DNA of 64,000 bases from Nocardiopsis sp. FIRDI 009 (GTDB taxonomy: Bacteria; Actinomycetota; Actinomycetes; Streptosporangiales; Streptosporangiaceae): contig NZ_QPNC01000020.1 of the NCBI RefSeq assembly GCF_003386285.1, positions 1-64,000 of the forward strand, written 5' to 3'. The notes under the pieces were generated by a model that ran no database searches, was not told the DNA's origin, and saw only the letters and a program-made list of their open reading frames with translations. This document shows positions 45,973 through 55,681 of the stretch, in pieces (position 1 is the first letter of the stretch; each line of letters begins with the position of its first letter). The translations under genes were made by a program, and so were the position numbers.

Positions 45973-47976
45973 TCAGAGGAAGCGACCGTCCTCGTACCCG
46001 CCTTCGTAGTACTCCCGGCCGTACGGGTCGCGCGCCCCCTGCGGGTCGAGCGCGTCGGGAGAACCGGGAGGGGGCCCGTAGGGCGTCCCGGGGGGAGCGC
46101 CGTAGGGGTGGCCGGGCGTCGGCGGGGCCCCGTTCCGCCCGTCCTCCCACCCCTGCCAGCCGCCGGTGGCCGGGTGGCCGCCGCCGTGCCCGGGCTGCTG
46201 GGGGTGGCCTCCGTCCAGCGCGTCGGGGTGGAGGGCGTCGGAGGCGGGGTGGCCGCCGTAGGACTCGGGGAACCGGGGTGGCTGGACGGCGTGGTCGGGA
46301 CGGCCCGGTACCGGATGGTCCCCGGGGGGCGGCCCCACCGGATAGCCGCCGCTGGGGAAGCCCTGCGGCGTTCCCGGGAAGGCGCCGCCCGGGGTGGGCG
46401 GATCGACGGGGAACCGCGGGTTCCCGCCCGTGTCGAACGGCGACGGGCCGGGCGAGGGGGGAGCGGCGTGGCCGCCGCCGAAACCGCCGGACGCGTAGCC
46501 GGACCCGGGGTCGGCGGGCGCGCCCGGCCCGCTGAGGCCCTCGTCGGTTCCGCTCCACAAGGCGTCGCCCGGGTACGGGCCGCGTGTGTGGGTTCCGGTG
46601 TCGTACTCCGGGCGCGGGGGAGTGCCGTGGTTCCCGTGCGTGTGGGTTCCGGTGTCGTATTCGGGTTGGTAGGGCGCGGGGGTGGCGTGGGTTCCGGTGT
46701 CGTACTCCGGGCGCGGGGGAGTGCCGTGGTTCCCGTGCGTGTGGGTTCCGGCGTCGTAGCCGCCGAAGCCCCCGGAACCGTCCTGGCCGTAACCGAGCGG
46801 GGGCCGCGCCGTCGGACGCCGGTGGGCTCCCGTGTCCATGCTCGACCATATGGGGGAGCCCGCGTCCTCCCCGGAGGACGAGGGGCGGAAACCGGGGTCG
46901 AGGGGGTCGGCGGACCCGGCCCGCTCCGACCGGGGGGCACTGAGGGGATCGCCGGACCCGGGACCGCCCGAGCCGTACCCCGACGGTCCCGACAGCGGGT
47001 CGCCCTGGACCGGGGAACCGCCGGACGCTCCACCGGAGGCGGAGGGGGCCGCGAAGGAGGAGCCCGAGGAGGAACCGGTGTACGAGGAGCCCGGAGCGCC
47101 GTGGGACGGGGTTCCCGGAGCGGCGCCGCCGGAGTAGGGGGAACCGAGCGGGTCCTCAGCCCCGCGACCGGCGAACGGGCTCGGGGAGTCCGAACCCGTG
47201 CCGTCGAGCGGACCGCGGTCGGCGGTTCCGCTCCACGGTTCCGGGGACGCGGAGGAGGGGACACCACGGCCGGGCGTCCAAGGCCCGGTACCGAGCGGGT
47301 CGTCGTCACGCGGAGCCTCGGCCCCCGCCGCCTCGGCCCGGGGGCGAGGCCCGCCCTCCCGGGGCTCGGCCGGGGCGGGTCCGGAACTCTGCCCGAGGCT
47401 GGCCAGGATCGCCAGGTCGTCGGACGGACCCGGGTTCACCTCCGACGGCTGCTGAGCGGTGACCCCGCCGCTCCCCTCGGCGCCGCGCGCCGGTTCCGGA
47501 GCGGGGTCGCGCTCGTCCTCGTACCCCTCGTCGTAGTCGTCGTACCCGTCCTCGTAATCGTCGTCGTAGTCGTCGTCCTCGTAGTCATCGACGTCGTCGT
47601 AGGCGTCCGCCGCGCGGGGATCCGCCCCCTCGTCGGCAGGGCGCTCGTCCCCGTCGTCACCGTCCAGACTCGACCAGAATCCGTTGTCGGCCAGGTCGGA
47701 GTCGTCATCCCAGGCCGCGCCGCGCCGCCGTCCCCTCCGCGGACGACCTCCGGCCCCACCGTCCTCGTCGGCCCGTGCGCGCCGGGATCGACGGGACGCC
47801 TCACCGCCGCGTCCGCGCCCGCGCTCCCCGGCGTCCTCGCGGTCCTCGTACTCGTGGTCGTCGCCGTGATCGTCCTCGGGCGAGCCCGTGCTCAACGCGC
47901 GCATGCCCAACAACAGGAGCACCAGCACGGCCAGCACGACGATGATGGCGATGATGATGATGACGGTGACGGTCAT
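45973..47976 (-). CDS. Membrane-anchored, largely disordered repeat protein
   Basis: A 667-residue protein starting MTVTVIIIIAIIVVLAVLVL. It has a single N-terminal transmembrane helix (3-25). An Arg/Asp-rich and then Asp/Tyr-rich acidic region follows (DDYEDDDYDDDYEDGYDDYD). The rest is about 480 residues rich in Gly, Pro and Ser, with repeats including EYDTGTHTHGNHGTPPRP. No globular domain is visible. Topology places the large region in the cytoplasm if the N-terminus is outside, or outside otherwise; the sequence does not decide. The His/Gly/Asp/Tyr composition could support metal binding or phase separation, which is speculative. The function is unknown. Confidence 0.75.
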   Translation of the reverse strand: MTVTVIIIIAIIVVLAVLVLLLLGMRALSTGSPEDDHGDDHEYEDREDAGERGRGRGGEASRRSRRARADEDGGAGGRPRRGRRRGAAWDDDSDLADNGFWSSLDGDDGDERPADEGADPRAADAYDDVDDYEDDDYDDDYEDGYDDYDEGYEDERDPAPEPARGAEGSGGVTAQQPSEVNPGPSDDLAILASLGQSSGPAPAEPREGGPRPRAEAAGAEAPRDDDPLGTGPWTPGRGVPSSASPEPWSGTADRGPLDGTGSDSPSPFAGRGAEDPLGSPYSGGAAPGTPSHGAPGSSYTGSSSGSSFAAPSASGGASGGSPVQGDPLSGPSGYGSGGPGSGDPLSAPRSERAGSADPLDPGFRPSSSGEDAGSPIWSSMDTGAHRRPTARPPLGYGQDGSGGFGGYDAGTHTHGNHGTPPRPEYDTGTHATPAPYQPEYDTGTHTHGNHGTPPRPEYDTGTHTRGPYPGDALWSGTDEGLSGPGAPADPGSGYASGGFGGGHAAPPSPGPSPFDTGGNPRFPVDPPTPGGAFPGTPQGFPSGGYPVGPPPGDHPVPGRPDHAVQPPRFPESYGGHPASDALHPDALDGGHPQQPGHGGGHPATGGWQGWEDGRNGAPPTPGHPYGAPPGTPYGPPPGSPDALDPQGARDPYGREYYEGGYEDGRFL
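46588..46751. repeat. Tandem 99-bp coding repeat
   Basis: A 65-bp unit (46588-46652) recurs exactly at 46687-46751, a 99-bp period equal to 33 codons in the minus-strand gene. It encodes the EYDTGTHTHGNHGTPPRP repeats. A recent in-frame duplication or gene conversion is likely. Confidence 0.8.
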
Positions 47977-48327
47977 GGTGTACGCACTACCTTGGAGAGG
48001 TCGGTCGCACCCGGGGAACACCGCGACCCGGCCTGGTCAGAGCCGGTCGGGGGGAGACGGCGGCTGCCCGGGGCCGCGTTCGTCCGGGCTGCCGGACCCG
48101 CGCGCCTGACGCGACACGGGCGGTCCGGTGCGGTCCAGGGTCGGGATACCGGGCGACGGGCGGACGGATAACGGTCATCTGAAACGGGGTGAGGGGCACG
48201 GCCCCACTGTATGCCTTGTCGTGCTCCGTGTGCAGTGGGCCGCGCGAGCTTCCTCGTGTCGAACCCGGTGCGCGGGGGTCGACGGGGGTGGAACCGCGTG
48301 GGACGCATCGTCCGACCGACGATCCGG
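47977..48327. other. 350-bp intergenic region without a recognised feature
   Basis: This is the upstream region of the disordered membrane protein gene and the downstream region of the PEBP-like lipoprotein gene (both minus strand). No convincing frame or strong hairpin was seen. It probably holds the promoter of the disordered protein gene. Confidence 0.4.
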
Positions 48328-48933
48328 TCACTCGCTGGTGACCACCAGCGACCCCCGAGCGACCGCCTGGTCGGCGATCGCCTCCAACGCCCGGCCCAGT
48401 TCGGCGCCGTCGGGCAGGTCCAGGGGGGCGTCCAGCGCGTAGACGGTGAACCGGTACTCGTGGACGTCACCGTCGGTGGGGCACGGGGCCCCGTAGCGGG
48501 CTTCCCCGGCACTGTTCAGAGCCTGCTTGGCGTCGGCCGGGACGGTGTTCTGGCGCAGTTCCACCAGCTGCGGGTCCAGGTCGAAGACCACCCAGAACAC
48601 CTCGGCCGCCTGGGGGTCGTCCACGACCAGCGCGATCGAACCCACCCCGTCCGGCAGGCCGGACCAGCGCACCGGCGGGGACACGGCCTCCCCGTCCTCC
48701 GACTCCCCGCCGCACGCGTAGGCGTCCGGCAGCGGCTCCCCCTGCTGCATCAACGCGCTCGTCACGCTGATGTCGGTGGGCATGTCGCCGTTCTGCCCGG
48801 GTGAGAGCACGCCGCACCCGGTGGCCAGGGCCAGGGCGACACCCGCTCCGACCACACCCGCGCCCCGGAGTACAGACCTACGGGGCGCGCTGCGCGCACG
48901 GGTGATCCAAGAGGAAGGGAGGGCCGGGAACAA
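48328..48933 (-). CDS. YbhB/YbcL-type PEBP-like lipoprotein
   Basis: A 201-residue protein of the phosphatidylethanolamine-binding-like family. The core has SPPVRWSGLPDGVGSIALVV near 85-105, the D-x-D-P motif VVDDPQAAEVFWVVFDLDP near 104-122 and HEYRFTVYALDAPLDL near 155-170. An N-terminal signal with lipobox ALATGC indicates a secreted lipoprotein. The TTG at 48933 is preferred because AGGAG lies 5 nt before it and the leader then has a normal length; longer frames extend to 49074. Ligand unknown. Confidence 0.78.
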   Translation of the reverse strand: MFPALPSSWITRARSAPRRSVLRGAGVVGAGVALALATGCGVLSPGQNGDMPTDISVTSALMQQGEPLPDAYACGGESEDGEAVSPPVRWSGLPDGVGSIALVVDDPQAAEVFWVVFDLDPQLVELRQNTVPADAKQALNSAGEARYGAPCPTDGDVHEYRFTVYALDAPLDLPDGAELGRALEAIADQAVARGSLVVTSE

Positions 48934-49085
48934 TGGGACTCCTGCTGGGCTTGCGTGCCGGTGGGGCACAACTCGACGTACTGAGCGAACCCTACTGCGG
49001 TCCGCGGCCCGATCCGTCGCCGATCCTCGACCGTGTCCTCCCGACCTTCCGTCCGGACGGGTGATCCCGGGCACCGGGTGACCGG

Positions 49086-52000
49086 ATGGGTGATCATGGA
49101 CCCGTGCGGTTCTCCATCCTCGGTCCCCTCCTGGTGCACGACGCGTCCGGACGGCCCATCACCATCGGCGGCGCGCGCCTGCGCACCCTGCTGATACTGC
49201 TCCTGCTCCGACCCGGCCAACGGGTCCCCACCGAACAGCTCACCGACGCCATCTGGACCGAGGGGCCGCCGGTCTCGGCGGGCAACGCGCTCCAGGCCCT
49301 GGTCTCGCGGCTGCGGCGGGCGCTGGGACCGGAGACGGAGATCCACGGCGACGCCTCCGGCTACCGGTTGGACATCGATCCCCGGCAGGTGGACCTGGCC
49401 GAGTTCGACACACTGGCCAAGCGCGGCCGGGCCCAGTTCGTGTCGGGTGAGTACGCCGCCGCGGTCACCACGCTCGGCGACGCCCTGGCCCTGTGGCGCG
49501 GCCCGGCTCTCCCCGAGCTCACCTCACGGGGAGTGGCGGAGGACACGGCGCTCCGACTGGCGCAGACACACGACGCGCTCGTCGAGGACCACCTGGCCGC
49601 CCTGCTCGAACTGGGACGGGCCGACGACGCCCTGCCCGAGGCCGAGGCCCTGGTCCTTCGCGAACCGCACCGCGAACGCCCCGCCGAACTCCTCATGCGC
49701 GCCCTGGCCGGGACCGGCCGCACCGCCGATGCGCTGGACGTCTACGACGCGTTCCGCGACCGGCTCGCCGAGGAACTGGGTCTGGACCCCTCACCCCGGC
49801 TGGCCGACGTCCACCTGCGCGTGCTGCGCGGGGAGTTCACCGTCGACGCCGCGCGCGGCGTCGCACGGCCCGCCGCGACGCAGACCCCCCAGGTGCGGCT
49901 GCCCGCCACCCTGACCAGCTTCGTGCCGCGCGAGGCGGAGGTGGACGCCGCCGTCGCGCAGCTGACCCAGGCCCGGCTGGTGACCCTGCTCGGCCCGGGC
50001 GGGGCGGGTAAGACCCGACTGGCCATCGAGACCGCCGCCGTGCTGACCGACCGGGCCCCCGAGCTGCTCTCCCGCGGAGGCTGGTTCGTCGAACTCGCCC
50101 CGGTCGACTCCGGCGACGACATCGTCGACACGATCGCCGCCGCCATGGACCTGCGTGACCACGCGATCGTCCAGGCCCGCTCCAGCGCGCCCGCGACCCC
50201 GTCCGAGGACCGTGTCGTGGCCTACCTCGGCGACCAGCCCGCGTTCGTCGTGCTCGACAACTGCGAACACCTCGTCGAGGACGTCGCGCGGGCGGTGGGG
50301 GCGCTCCTCGCCCGCTGTCCGGGGCTGCGGCTGCTCACCACCTCCCGCGAACCCCTCGGCGTGCAGGGCGAACGGCTCGTCCCTGTCCCTCCGCTGGCCC
50401 TGCCGCCCGAGGACGCCACCGCCGAACGGGCCGTCGGGTTCCCCTCCGTCACCCTGTTCACCGAACGCGCCCGCGCCGTGCGCCCCGACTTCGCTGTCAC
50501 CGCGGACAACGTCGAACACGTCGTGCGCATCACCCGGGCTCTGGACGGCATCCCCCTGGCCCTGGAGTTGGCCGCGGCGCGCCTGCGGTCGATGTCCCCC
50601 GCCCAGCTGGTCCGCCGTCTCTCCGACCGCTTCCGCATCCTGACCGGGGGCAGCCGCCTGGCCCGACCGCGCCACCGCACCCTGCGCGCCGTCGTCGACT
50701 GGAGCTGGGACCTGCTCGACGAGCCCGAGCGCCGCGTCCTGCGCCGCCTGTCGATCTTCGCGGGCGGAGCCACCCTGGAGGCCGTCGAACGGGTCTGCGC
50801 GGACCCGGGCGAGGAGGGCGCGGTCGGGGGCCGCGACGTGTGGGGCGTGCTCTTCGCGCTGGTCGACAAGTCCCTGGTGATCGCGGAGAACCCCGACCGG
50901 GAGGACGCCCCGCCCCGCTACCGTCAGCTGGAGACCGTCCGCGCCTACACCGCCGAACGGCTCGCCCAGAGCGGCGAGGAGGCCGAGGTCCGCGACCTCC
51001 ACGCCCGCTACGTGCGTGACCTGTGGCGCGAGGCCGATCCGCTGCTGCGCGGGCCCCGCCAGACCGAGTGGATCGTCCGGCTCCAGGCCGAGGCGGACAA
51101 CTGCGGCCCCGCGGTGCGCTGGGCGGTGCGCCGAGGCGACGTCGACCTGGCCCTGGACCTGGTGGAGTACACCCAGTGGTACTGGATCCTGGAGGGCGGT
51201 TGGCACCAGTTCTGCCGCTGGTGCCAGGAGGTGCTCGCTATGGTCGGCGACCACGCGCCCGAGGGGCGGGCCGTGGCCTACGCCAGCTGCCTCTTCCACA
51301 GCGCGTCCGAGAGGGGGAGCTCCCACGAGCTGATCCTGTCCAACGTCCGCGCCGTGCGGAAGCTGCTGGCGGAGGCGCGTGAACAGCCCGAGCGCCACCC
51401 CACGCTGATGTACGGGCTCGTGTACGAGGCGTTGAACGAGGGCCCCGACGGGCCGGCGCGCGAGCGCGTCGAGCGCGCCGCCGACCAGGAGGACCCGTGG
51501 ATGCGTGCGATGGTCCTGCTGATGACGGCGCTGCTCGACGGAGTCTTCGGGGACGCCAAACGGTCCGTGGAACGCGCGCTGGAGGCGCGTGAGGGCTTCC
51601 GCGCGGTCGGCGACAGCTGGGGTGAACTCCAGGCCCTGATCCAGCTGTCGGACGTGCGGCGGTTCGACGATCCGGAGCGGTGCCGCGTCCTGCTCGGAGA
51701 CGGGATCGGTCTGGCGGGGCGGGCCGGACTGACCTCGATCGCGATGGTGTTCCGGGTCAAGCGCGCACGGATCCTCATCGACCTCGGCGAACTGGAGGCG
51801 GCCCGGCGCGATCTGGAGTCCGTGGCCGAGCACGGCCCCCCGCGCGAGGACGACCACGTGGTGATCGTGCGGTTGGCCGAGGCGGAGCTCCTGCGGGAGG
51901 CGGGTGAGCTGGAGCGTGCCAGGGCCGTGGTGGACGACCTGGAGCCGATCGTGACCCGGCTCGGCGGTTTCGCCTCGGTCTACGTCGAGCCGTACTGGCT

Positions 52001-52391
52001 GCTCGTGTCCGCCACCACCGCGTGGCGCGCGGGCGAGACCGCCCGCGCGTGGCGGGAGGCGGGGCGGGCCTGGTGGCGGGCCTCGCGCGGGCTCGATCCG
52101 GTCTGCGCGGACGTGCTGGATGTCCTCGGAGCCTTCCTGTCCGGGACCGACCCGGAGCGAGCGGCCACGATGCTCGGCTACGCGCAGGCGTTGCGGGGGG
52201 TCCCGGACATGGCGGGCCCGCTGGTGCGCCGGGCGAGGGGGGAGCTCATGGAGGGGCTGGGCGAGGCGGAGTTCACCCGTCTGGTCGCTCTGGCGGGGCG
52301 GGAACGCGCGGTGGACGTCCGCGCCCGGGTGGGCGAGTGGCTGGCTCCGCTCGTGCCCGACGACGTCGAGGACACCGGACGGACGGTGTGA
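49086..52391 (+). CDS. AfsR/SARP-family transcriptional regulator with ATPase and TPR-like domains
   Basis: A 1101-residue AfsR-type regulator. It has an N-terminal OmpR-like winged helix (8-95: PITIGGARLRTLLILLLLRP, ALQALVSRLRRALG), a bacterial transcriptional activation domain (about 100-250), an NB-ARC-like ATPase (Walker A LLGPGGAGKTRL near 303-314, Walker B FVVLDNCEH near 388), then helical repeats to the C-terminus. Such proteins integrate Ser/Thr kinase or metabolite signals to activate secondary metabolism. The start is ATG 49086 or GTG 49104; only a weak GGTGA precedes the former. No biosynthetic cluster adjoins it, so its targets are elsewhere or lie in the adjacent DrrAB-like genes. 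Confidence 0.88.
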   Translation: MGDHGPVRFSILGPLLVHDASGRPITIGGARLRTLLILLLLRPGQRVPTEQLTDAIWTEGPPVSAGNALQALVSRLRRALGPETEIHGDASGYRLDIDPRQVDLAEFDTLAKRGRAQFVSGEYAAAVTTLGDALALWRGPALPELTSRGVAEDTALRLAQTHDALVEDHLAALLELGRADDALPEAEALVLREPHRERPAELLMRALAGTGRTADALDVYDAFRDRLAEELGLDPSPRLADVHLRVLRGEFTVDAARGVARPAATQTPQVRLPATLTSFVPREAEVDAAVAQLTQARLVTLLGPGGAGKTRLAIETAAVLTDRAPELLSRGGWFVELAPVDSGDDIVDTIAAAMDLRDHAIVQARSSAPATPSEDRVVAYLGDQPAFVVLDNCEHLVEDVARAVGALLARCPGLRLLTTSREPLGVQGERLVPVPPLALPPEDATAERAVGFPSVTLFTERARAVRPDFAVTADNVEHVVRITRALDGIPLALELAAARLRSMSPAQLVRRLSDRFRILTGGSRLARPRHRTLRAVVDWSWDLLDEPERRVLRRLSIFAGGATLEAVERVCADPGEEGAVGGRDVWGVLFALVDKSLVIAENPDREDAPPRYRQLETVRAYTAERLAQSGEEAEVRDLHARYVRDLWREADPLLRGPRQTEWIVRLQAEADNCGPAVRWAVRRGDVDLALDLVEYTQWYWILEGGWHQFCRWCQEVLAMVGDHAPEGRAVAYASCLFHSASERGSSHELILSNVRAVRKLLAEAREQPERHPTLMYGLVYEALNEGPDGPARERVERAADQEDPWMRAMVLLMTALLDGVFGDAKRSVERALEAREGFRAVGDSWGELQALIQLSDVRRFDDPERCRVLLGDGIGLAGRAGLTSIAMVFRVKRARILIDLGELEAARRDLESVAEHGPPREDDHVVIVRLAEAELLREAGELERARAVVDDLEPIVTRLGGFASVYVEPYWLLVSATTAWRAGETARAWREAGRAWWRASRGLDPVCADVLDVLGAFLSGTDPERAATMLGYAQALRGVPDMAGPLVRRARGELMEGLGEAEFTRLVALAGRERAVDVRARVGEWLAPLVPDDVEDTGRTV

Positions 52392-52471
52392 CCGCCCGGG
52401 TCGGCGTCAGCCGTCCGACGTGGTCGGGGGCGGTGCCGCCTGAGGGGCGGCACCGCCGTCGCTCGCGTCGC

Positions 52472-53311
52472 TCAGGTGCGGCGCCGGTAGGCCCACACGG
52501 CCAGCGGACCGAAGATCGCGATGAAGATCGCGGTCCACACCAGGGTCCAGGCCACCGGGGCGGCGACGTCGCCACCGATCATCAGGCCGCGCATGGCGTT
52601 CACCACGTGCGTGATCGGGTTGTTCTCCGCGACGGCCCGCATCCAGCTGGGCATGGCCTCCGGGGCGACGAAGGCCGAGCTGCCGAAGGTCAGCGGGAAC
52701 ATGAGGATCATCCCGAAGCTCTGCACGGCCATCGGGGTGCGCACCATCATGCCGACGAACGCCGACATCCAGCACAGCGCGAAGGCGAACAGCAGGATGA
52801 GCGCGGCGGCGGCGACCACGCCGACGACGCCGCCCTCGGGTCGGAACCCGATGGCCAGACCGACCAGCAGCACCATCACCACGGTGACCGAGTACCGGAC
52901 CAGGTCGCCCAGGATGGCGCCGATCAGCGGCGCGGACCGCGCGATGGGCAGGGACCGGAACCGGTCGAAGATGCCCTTCTCCACGTCCTGGCACAGGGTG
53001 AACCCGGTGCCGAGCGTGGCGAAGACCACCGACTGGGCGATGATGCCGGGCATGAGGAAGTCCCGGTACTCCTGCCAGTCGCCCATGATCGCCTGACCGA
53101 AGACGAAGACGAACAGCGTCACGAACATGATCGGCATGAACGTGAGCCCGAGGACCTCCTCGGGGTTCGCCTTGATCTTCAGTACGCTGCGCCAGGCCAA
53201 CTGGAGGCCGTTGCTCACCGTGGTCAGCGGGTCGATCCCGCGTGGCGCCTCGGGCGCGGCCGCGTCCCCGCGCACCCCCTCGGAGGACTTGAGTGTGGTC
53301 GCGTCGCTCAT
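52472..53311 (-). CDS. ABC-2 type transporter permease (DrrB-like)
   Basis: A 279-residue ABC-2 permease with six hydrophobic segments (about 55-270) and the conserved LPIARSAPLIGAILGDLVRY near 119-138. It also has the ENNPITHVVNAMRGLMIGG motif near 229-247 typical of DrrB and daunorubicin-type exporters. The ATG overlaps the stop of the ATPase gene (ATGA). With that gene it forms an exporter of drugs, lipids or natural products; the substrate is unknown. Confidence 0.9.
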   Translation of the reverse strand: MSDATTLKSSEGVRGDAAAPEAPRGIDPLTTVSNGLQLAWRSVLKIKANPEEVLGLTFMPIMFVTLFVFVFGQAIMGDWQEYRDFLMPGIIAQSVVFATLGTGFTLCQDVEKGIFDRFRSLPIARSAPLIGAILGDLVRYSVTVVMVLLVGLAIGFRPEGGVVGVVAAAALILLFAFALCWMSAFVGMMVRTPMAVQSFGMILMFPLTFGSSAFVAPEAMPSWMRAVAENNPITHVVNAMRGLMIGGDVAAPVAWTLVWTAIFIAIFGPLAVWAYRRRT

Positions 53312-54282
53312 GCCGGGGTCCCTTCCGCCACGGTCTCGCCCGTGGACTCGTCTTCGGCGGTGTGGCCGGTCAGCGCGAGGAAGACCTCGTCCAGACTCGG
53401 CTTGCGCAGTGACAGTTCGGCGAGGGCCACCCCCTGCTCGTCGAGGCGGCGGACCACCTCGGGCAGGACGGCCGCGTCCGTGACCGGGACGCTCGCGCCC
53501 AGTCCGTCGGCGGTCACGGGGCTGCTGGTGACCGCCTCGACGATCCGCACGGCCAGGTCGAGCTGTCCGGGGTCGATCGTGCGCAGCTCCAGGACCTGCT
53601 TGCCCGCGTGGTTCTTGAGCTCCTCCGGCGTGCCCCGGCTGATCACCCTGCCGTGGTCCAGCACGACGATGTCGTCGGCGAGCTGGTCGGCCTCCTCCAG
53701 GTACTGGGTGGTGAGCAGCACCGTGACCCCGTCGTCCACCAGTCCGCGCACCACGTCCCACAGGCCGTTGCGGCTGTGCGGGTCCAGGCCGGTGGTCGGC
53801 TCGTCCAGGTACAGCAGCGAGGGGCGGCCGACGAGGCTCGCGGCCAGGTCCAGCCGTCGGCGCATGCCGCCGGAGTAGGTCTTGGCGGGACGTCCGGCGG
53901 CGTCGGTGAGCTCGAAGCGCTCCAGCAGCTCGGTCGAACGCGCCCGCGCGGCGGAGCGGCCGAACCCCAGCAGGCGCGCGATGAGCATCAGGTTCTCGGT
54001 GCCGGTCAGCTCGGCGTCCACCGCCGCGTACTGCCCGGTCAGACCGATCAGGCGGCGCACGTCGTGCGGCCGCCTGACCACGTCGAACCCCCCGACCTCG
54101 GCGCGGCCCCCGTCGGGGCGCAGCAGGGTCGACAGGATGCGCACGGTGGTGGTCTTGCCGGACCCGTTGGGTCCCAGGACGCCCAGCACGGCCCCCGTCC
54201 TCGCCGTCAGGTCCACCCCGTCCAGGGCACGCTTGCCCTTGAACTGCTTGACCAGACCCTCCGCGCGGATGGCGTCAGTCAT
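53308..54282 (-). CDS. ABC transporter ATP-binding protein (DrrA-like)
   Basis: A 324-residue ABC ATPase with Walker A LGPNGSGKTTTV near 37-48, signature YSGGMRRRLDLA near 137-148, Walker B LLYLDEPTTGLDP near 158-170 and the H-loop. The C-terminal extension with SLRKPSLDEVFLALTGHTAE is the DrrA signature. Two adjacent ATGs (54285 and 54282) follow GGAGG; the second has the better spacing. It is co-translated with the permease. A self-resistance exporter role is common in the family, but no antibiotic cluster is nearby. Confidence 0.92.
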   Translation of the reverse strand: MTDAIRAEGLVKQFKGKRALDGVDLTARTGAVLGVLGPNGSGKTTTVRILSTLLRPDGGRAEVGGFDVVRRPHDVRRLIGLTGQYAAVDAELTGTENLMLIARLLGFGRSAARARSTELLERFELTDAAGRPAKTYSGGMRRRLDLAASLVGRPSLLYLDEPTTGLDPHSRNGLWDVVRGLVDDGVTVLLTTQYLEEADQLADDIVVLDHGRVISRGTPEELKNHAGKQVLELRTIDPGQLDLAVRIVEAVTSSPVTADGLGASVPVTDAAVLPEVVRRLDEQGVALAELSLRKPSLDEVFLALTGHTAEDESTGETVAEGTPA

Positions 54283-54451
54283 CATGCCTCCGTTTCTACC
54301 GTTCGGTCCCAAGTGTGCCGATCCGGTCTGACAGAACGCTGACGCGCAGTCCGGAGGCCCGGACACGCAACGGCCGCGGCGGGGAGCCTCCCCGCCGCGG
54401 CCGTGGTGAGCGGATCGCGGTGGCGTGCGTGGGCGCGTCACCGCGATCCGG

Positions 54452-55681
54452 TCAGTCGCCCTTCTTGGAGCCGAACATGATCTCGTCCCATGACGGAACG
54501 GAGGCGCGGCGGCCGCGCCCCTTGCGTTTGGGCGCGGCGTGGTCGGCCGCACCGCCTCCCGCGGCCCCGGCCGCCCCGGCCGCCGCAGGCGGCTCGGGCG
54601 CGGCGCGCCGCGCGGGCCCGGAGTCGGCGGACAGGTCGATGGTGGCCCGGCGCCGCCGCGCGGGGCGGGGCTGGGCGGGCGGTTCGGCCGCCGGGGGCGG
54701 GCTGTCGGGTTCGGCGGCGGGAACGGGGCCGGAGGTGTTCGCCGGAGGCGCCCCGCCGGTGAGGTGGTCGGGAGCGAGCCGGTTGATCGCCCGCTCCGGT
54801 GCGCGGTGGTTCGCGGCCGGGTCGGCCCGTGGGGCCTCCCGGGGCGGAAGCGGGTTCCGCGGTCGCTGGTGGCGCTCGTCGTGGGCGGGCGTCTCGAAGG
54901 GGTCGGGGTGGGGGCGGGTCGCCGGGCGCAGCGGTTCGTCCTGGGGCGTGTCCCGTGCGGGGGACAGTCGCCGGGTGGTCGGCGCGGGGCCGGTCCGGAG
55001 TTCGGCGGGCGGCTCGGGTTCCGTCCGCGGCCGCTCCACCGCCCCTTCGGGGCGTCGGGGGGAGAACGGCGTGACCGTGGTGTCCGGCGGGGCCAGCGGG
55101 ACGGAGGAGGGGGACTCGGAGAACCGGGCCGCCTCCTCGTCCGCGGGGGTGACGCTGTTGTGTCTGGGCTCGTACAGCCAGTGGGCGACGCGTTCGTCGC
55201 CCCCGTGGAGGAAGACGAGCTTGATCTGCCAGGTCCGGTCCTCGCGCCTCCAGGAGTCCCACGAGGCGTCGCCGGTCTCCAGCTGGTGGGCGCCGATCCG
55301 CTTGGTGACCACCTCCTCCAGGGAGGGGCCGGGGGCGGCGTCGCCCGAGGTGCGCACGGTCGCGCGCTGGGCCTGTTGGGCGATGTACTCGCGCTCCTGG
55401 AGCACGGGGCCCTCGAACCAGCGCACCCGTTCGATGGGGATCCCGGAGATCTCGGAGATGGCCTCCGCGGTCTCGCCGGACCGGATGCGGGCCTGGATTT
55501 CCTTGGGGCGCAACGGATTCTCCACTTCGATCTCGTACTGGCCGAGCCGGGAGAACTGGCCGCGTACGGCGGCGCGGAGGCGGTCGTCGACGGGCAGCAT
55601 GAAACGGGTTCCACGGCCTGTGCTGGCGAGCACCAGGTAGGTGCCGTCCTCGCTCACGGCCACGAGGCGAAGCTCGTGCAT
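54452..55681 (-). CDS. sepH: Septation protein SepH
   Basis: A 409-residue protein with the conserved SepH N-terminal domain (1-165): MHELRLVAVSEDGTYLVLAS, LRPKEIQARIRSGETAEAIS and TWQIKLVFLHGGDERVAHWL. The helix-turn-helix-like ETAEAISEISGIPIERV lies near 72. A long Pro/Arg-rich disordered linker ends in the conserved SWDEIMFG motif. SepH binds and stabilises FtsZ filaments during cell division in actinobacteria. AAAGGGAGG precedes the ATG at 55681. Proximity to hemH, the inositol monophosphatase and cutR resembles the Streptomyces chromosomal order. Confidence 0.92.
   Translation of the reverse strand: MHELRLVAVSEDGTYLVLASTGRGTRFMLPVDDRLRAAVRGQFSRLGQYEIEVENPLRPKEIQARIRSGETAEAISEISGIPIERVRWFEGPVLQEREYIAQQAQRATVRTSGDAAPGPSLEEVVTKRIGAHQLETGDASWDSWRREDRTWQIKLVFLHGGDERVAHWLYEPRHNSVTPADEEAARFSESPSSVPLAPPDTTVTPFSPRRPEGAVERPRTEPEPPAELRTGPAPTTRRLSPARDTPQDEPLRPATRPHPDPFETPAHDERHQRPRNPLPPREAPRADPAANHRAPERAINRLAPDHLTGGAPPANTSGPVPAAEPDSPPPAAEPPAQPRPARRRRATIDLSADSGPARRAAPEPPAAAGAAGAAGGGAADHAAPKRKGRGRRASVPSWDEIMFGSKKGD

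Noticed and set aside
45929-47309. Several long frames overlapping the disordered membrane protein
   Set aside because: They are Arg/Pro-rich or Gly-rich shadows caused by the repetitive sequence. Only the frame beginning at 47976 has a membrane helix and in-phase repeats.
48933-49064. A 43-codon plus-strand frame (MGLLLGLRAGGAQLDVLSEP) with a purine-rich upstream region
   Set aside because: It overlaps only the start base of the lipoprotein gene and has no recognisable fold or partner. It could be real but cannot be supported beyond chance.
49086-54282. A secondary-metabolite cluster around the AfsR-type regulator and DrrAB-like exporter
   Set aside because: No polyketide, peptide or terpene biosynthetic enzyme lies nearby; only a regulator and exporter are present.
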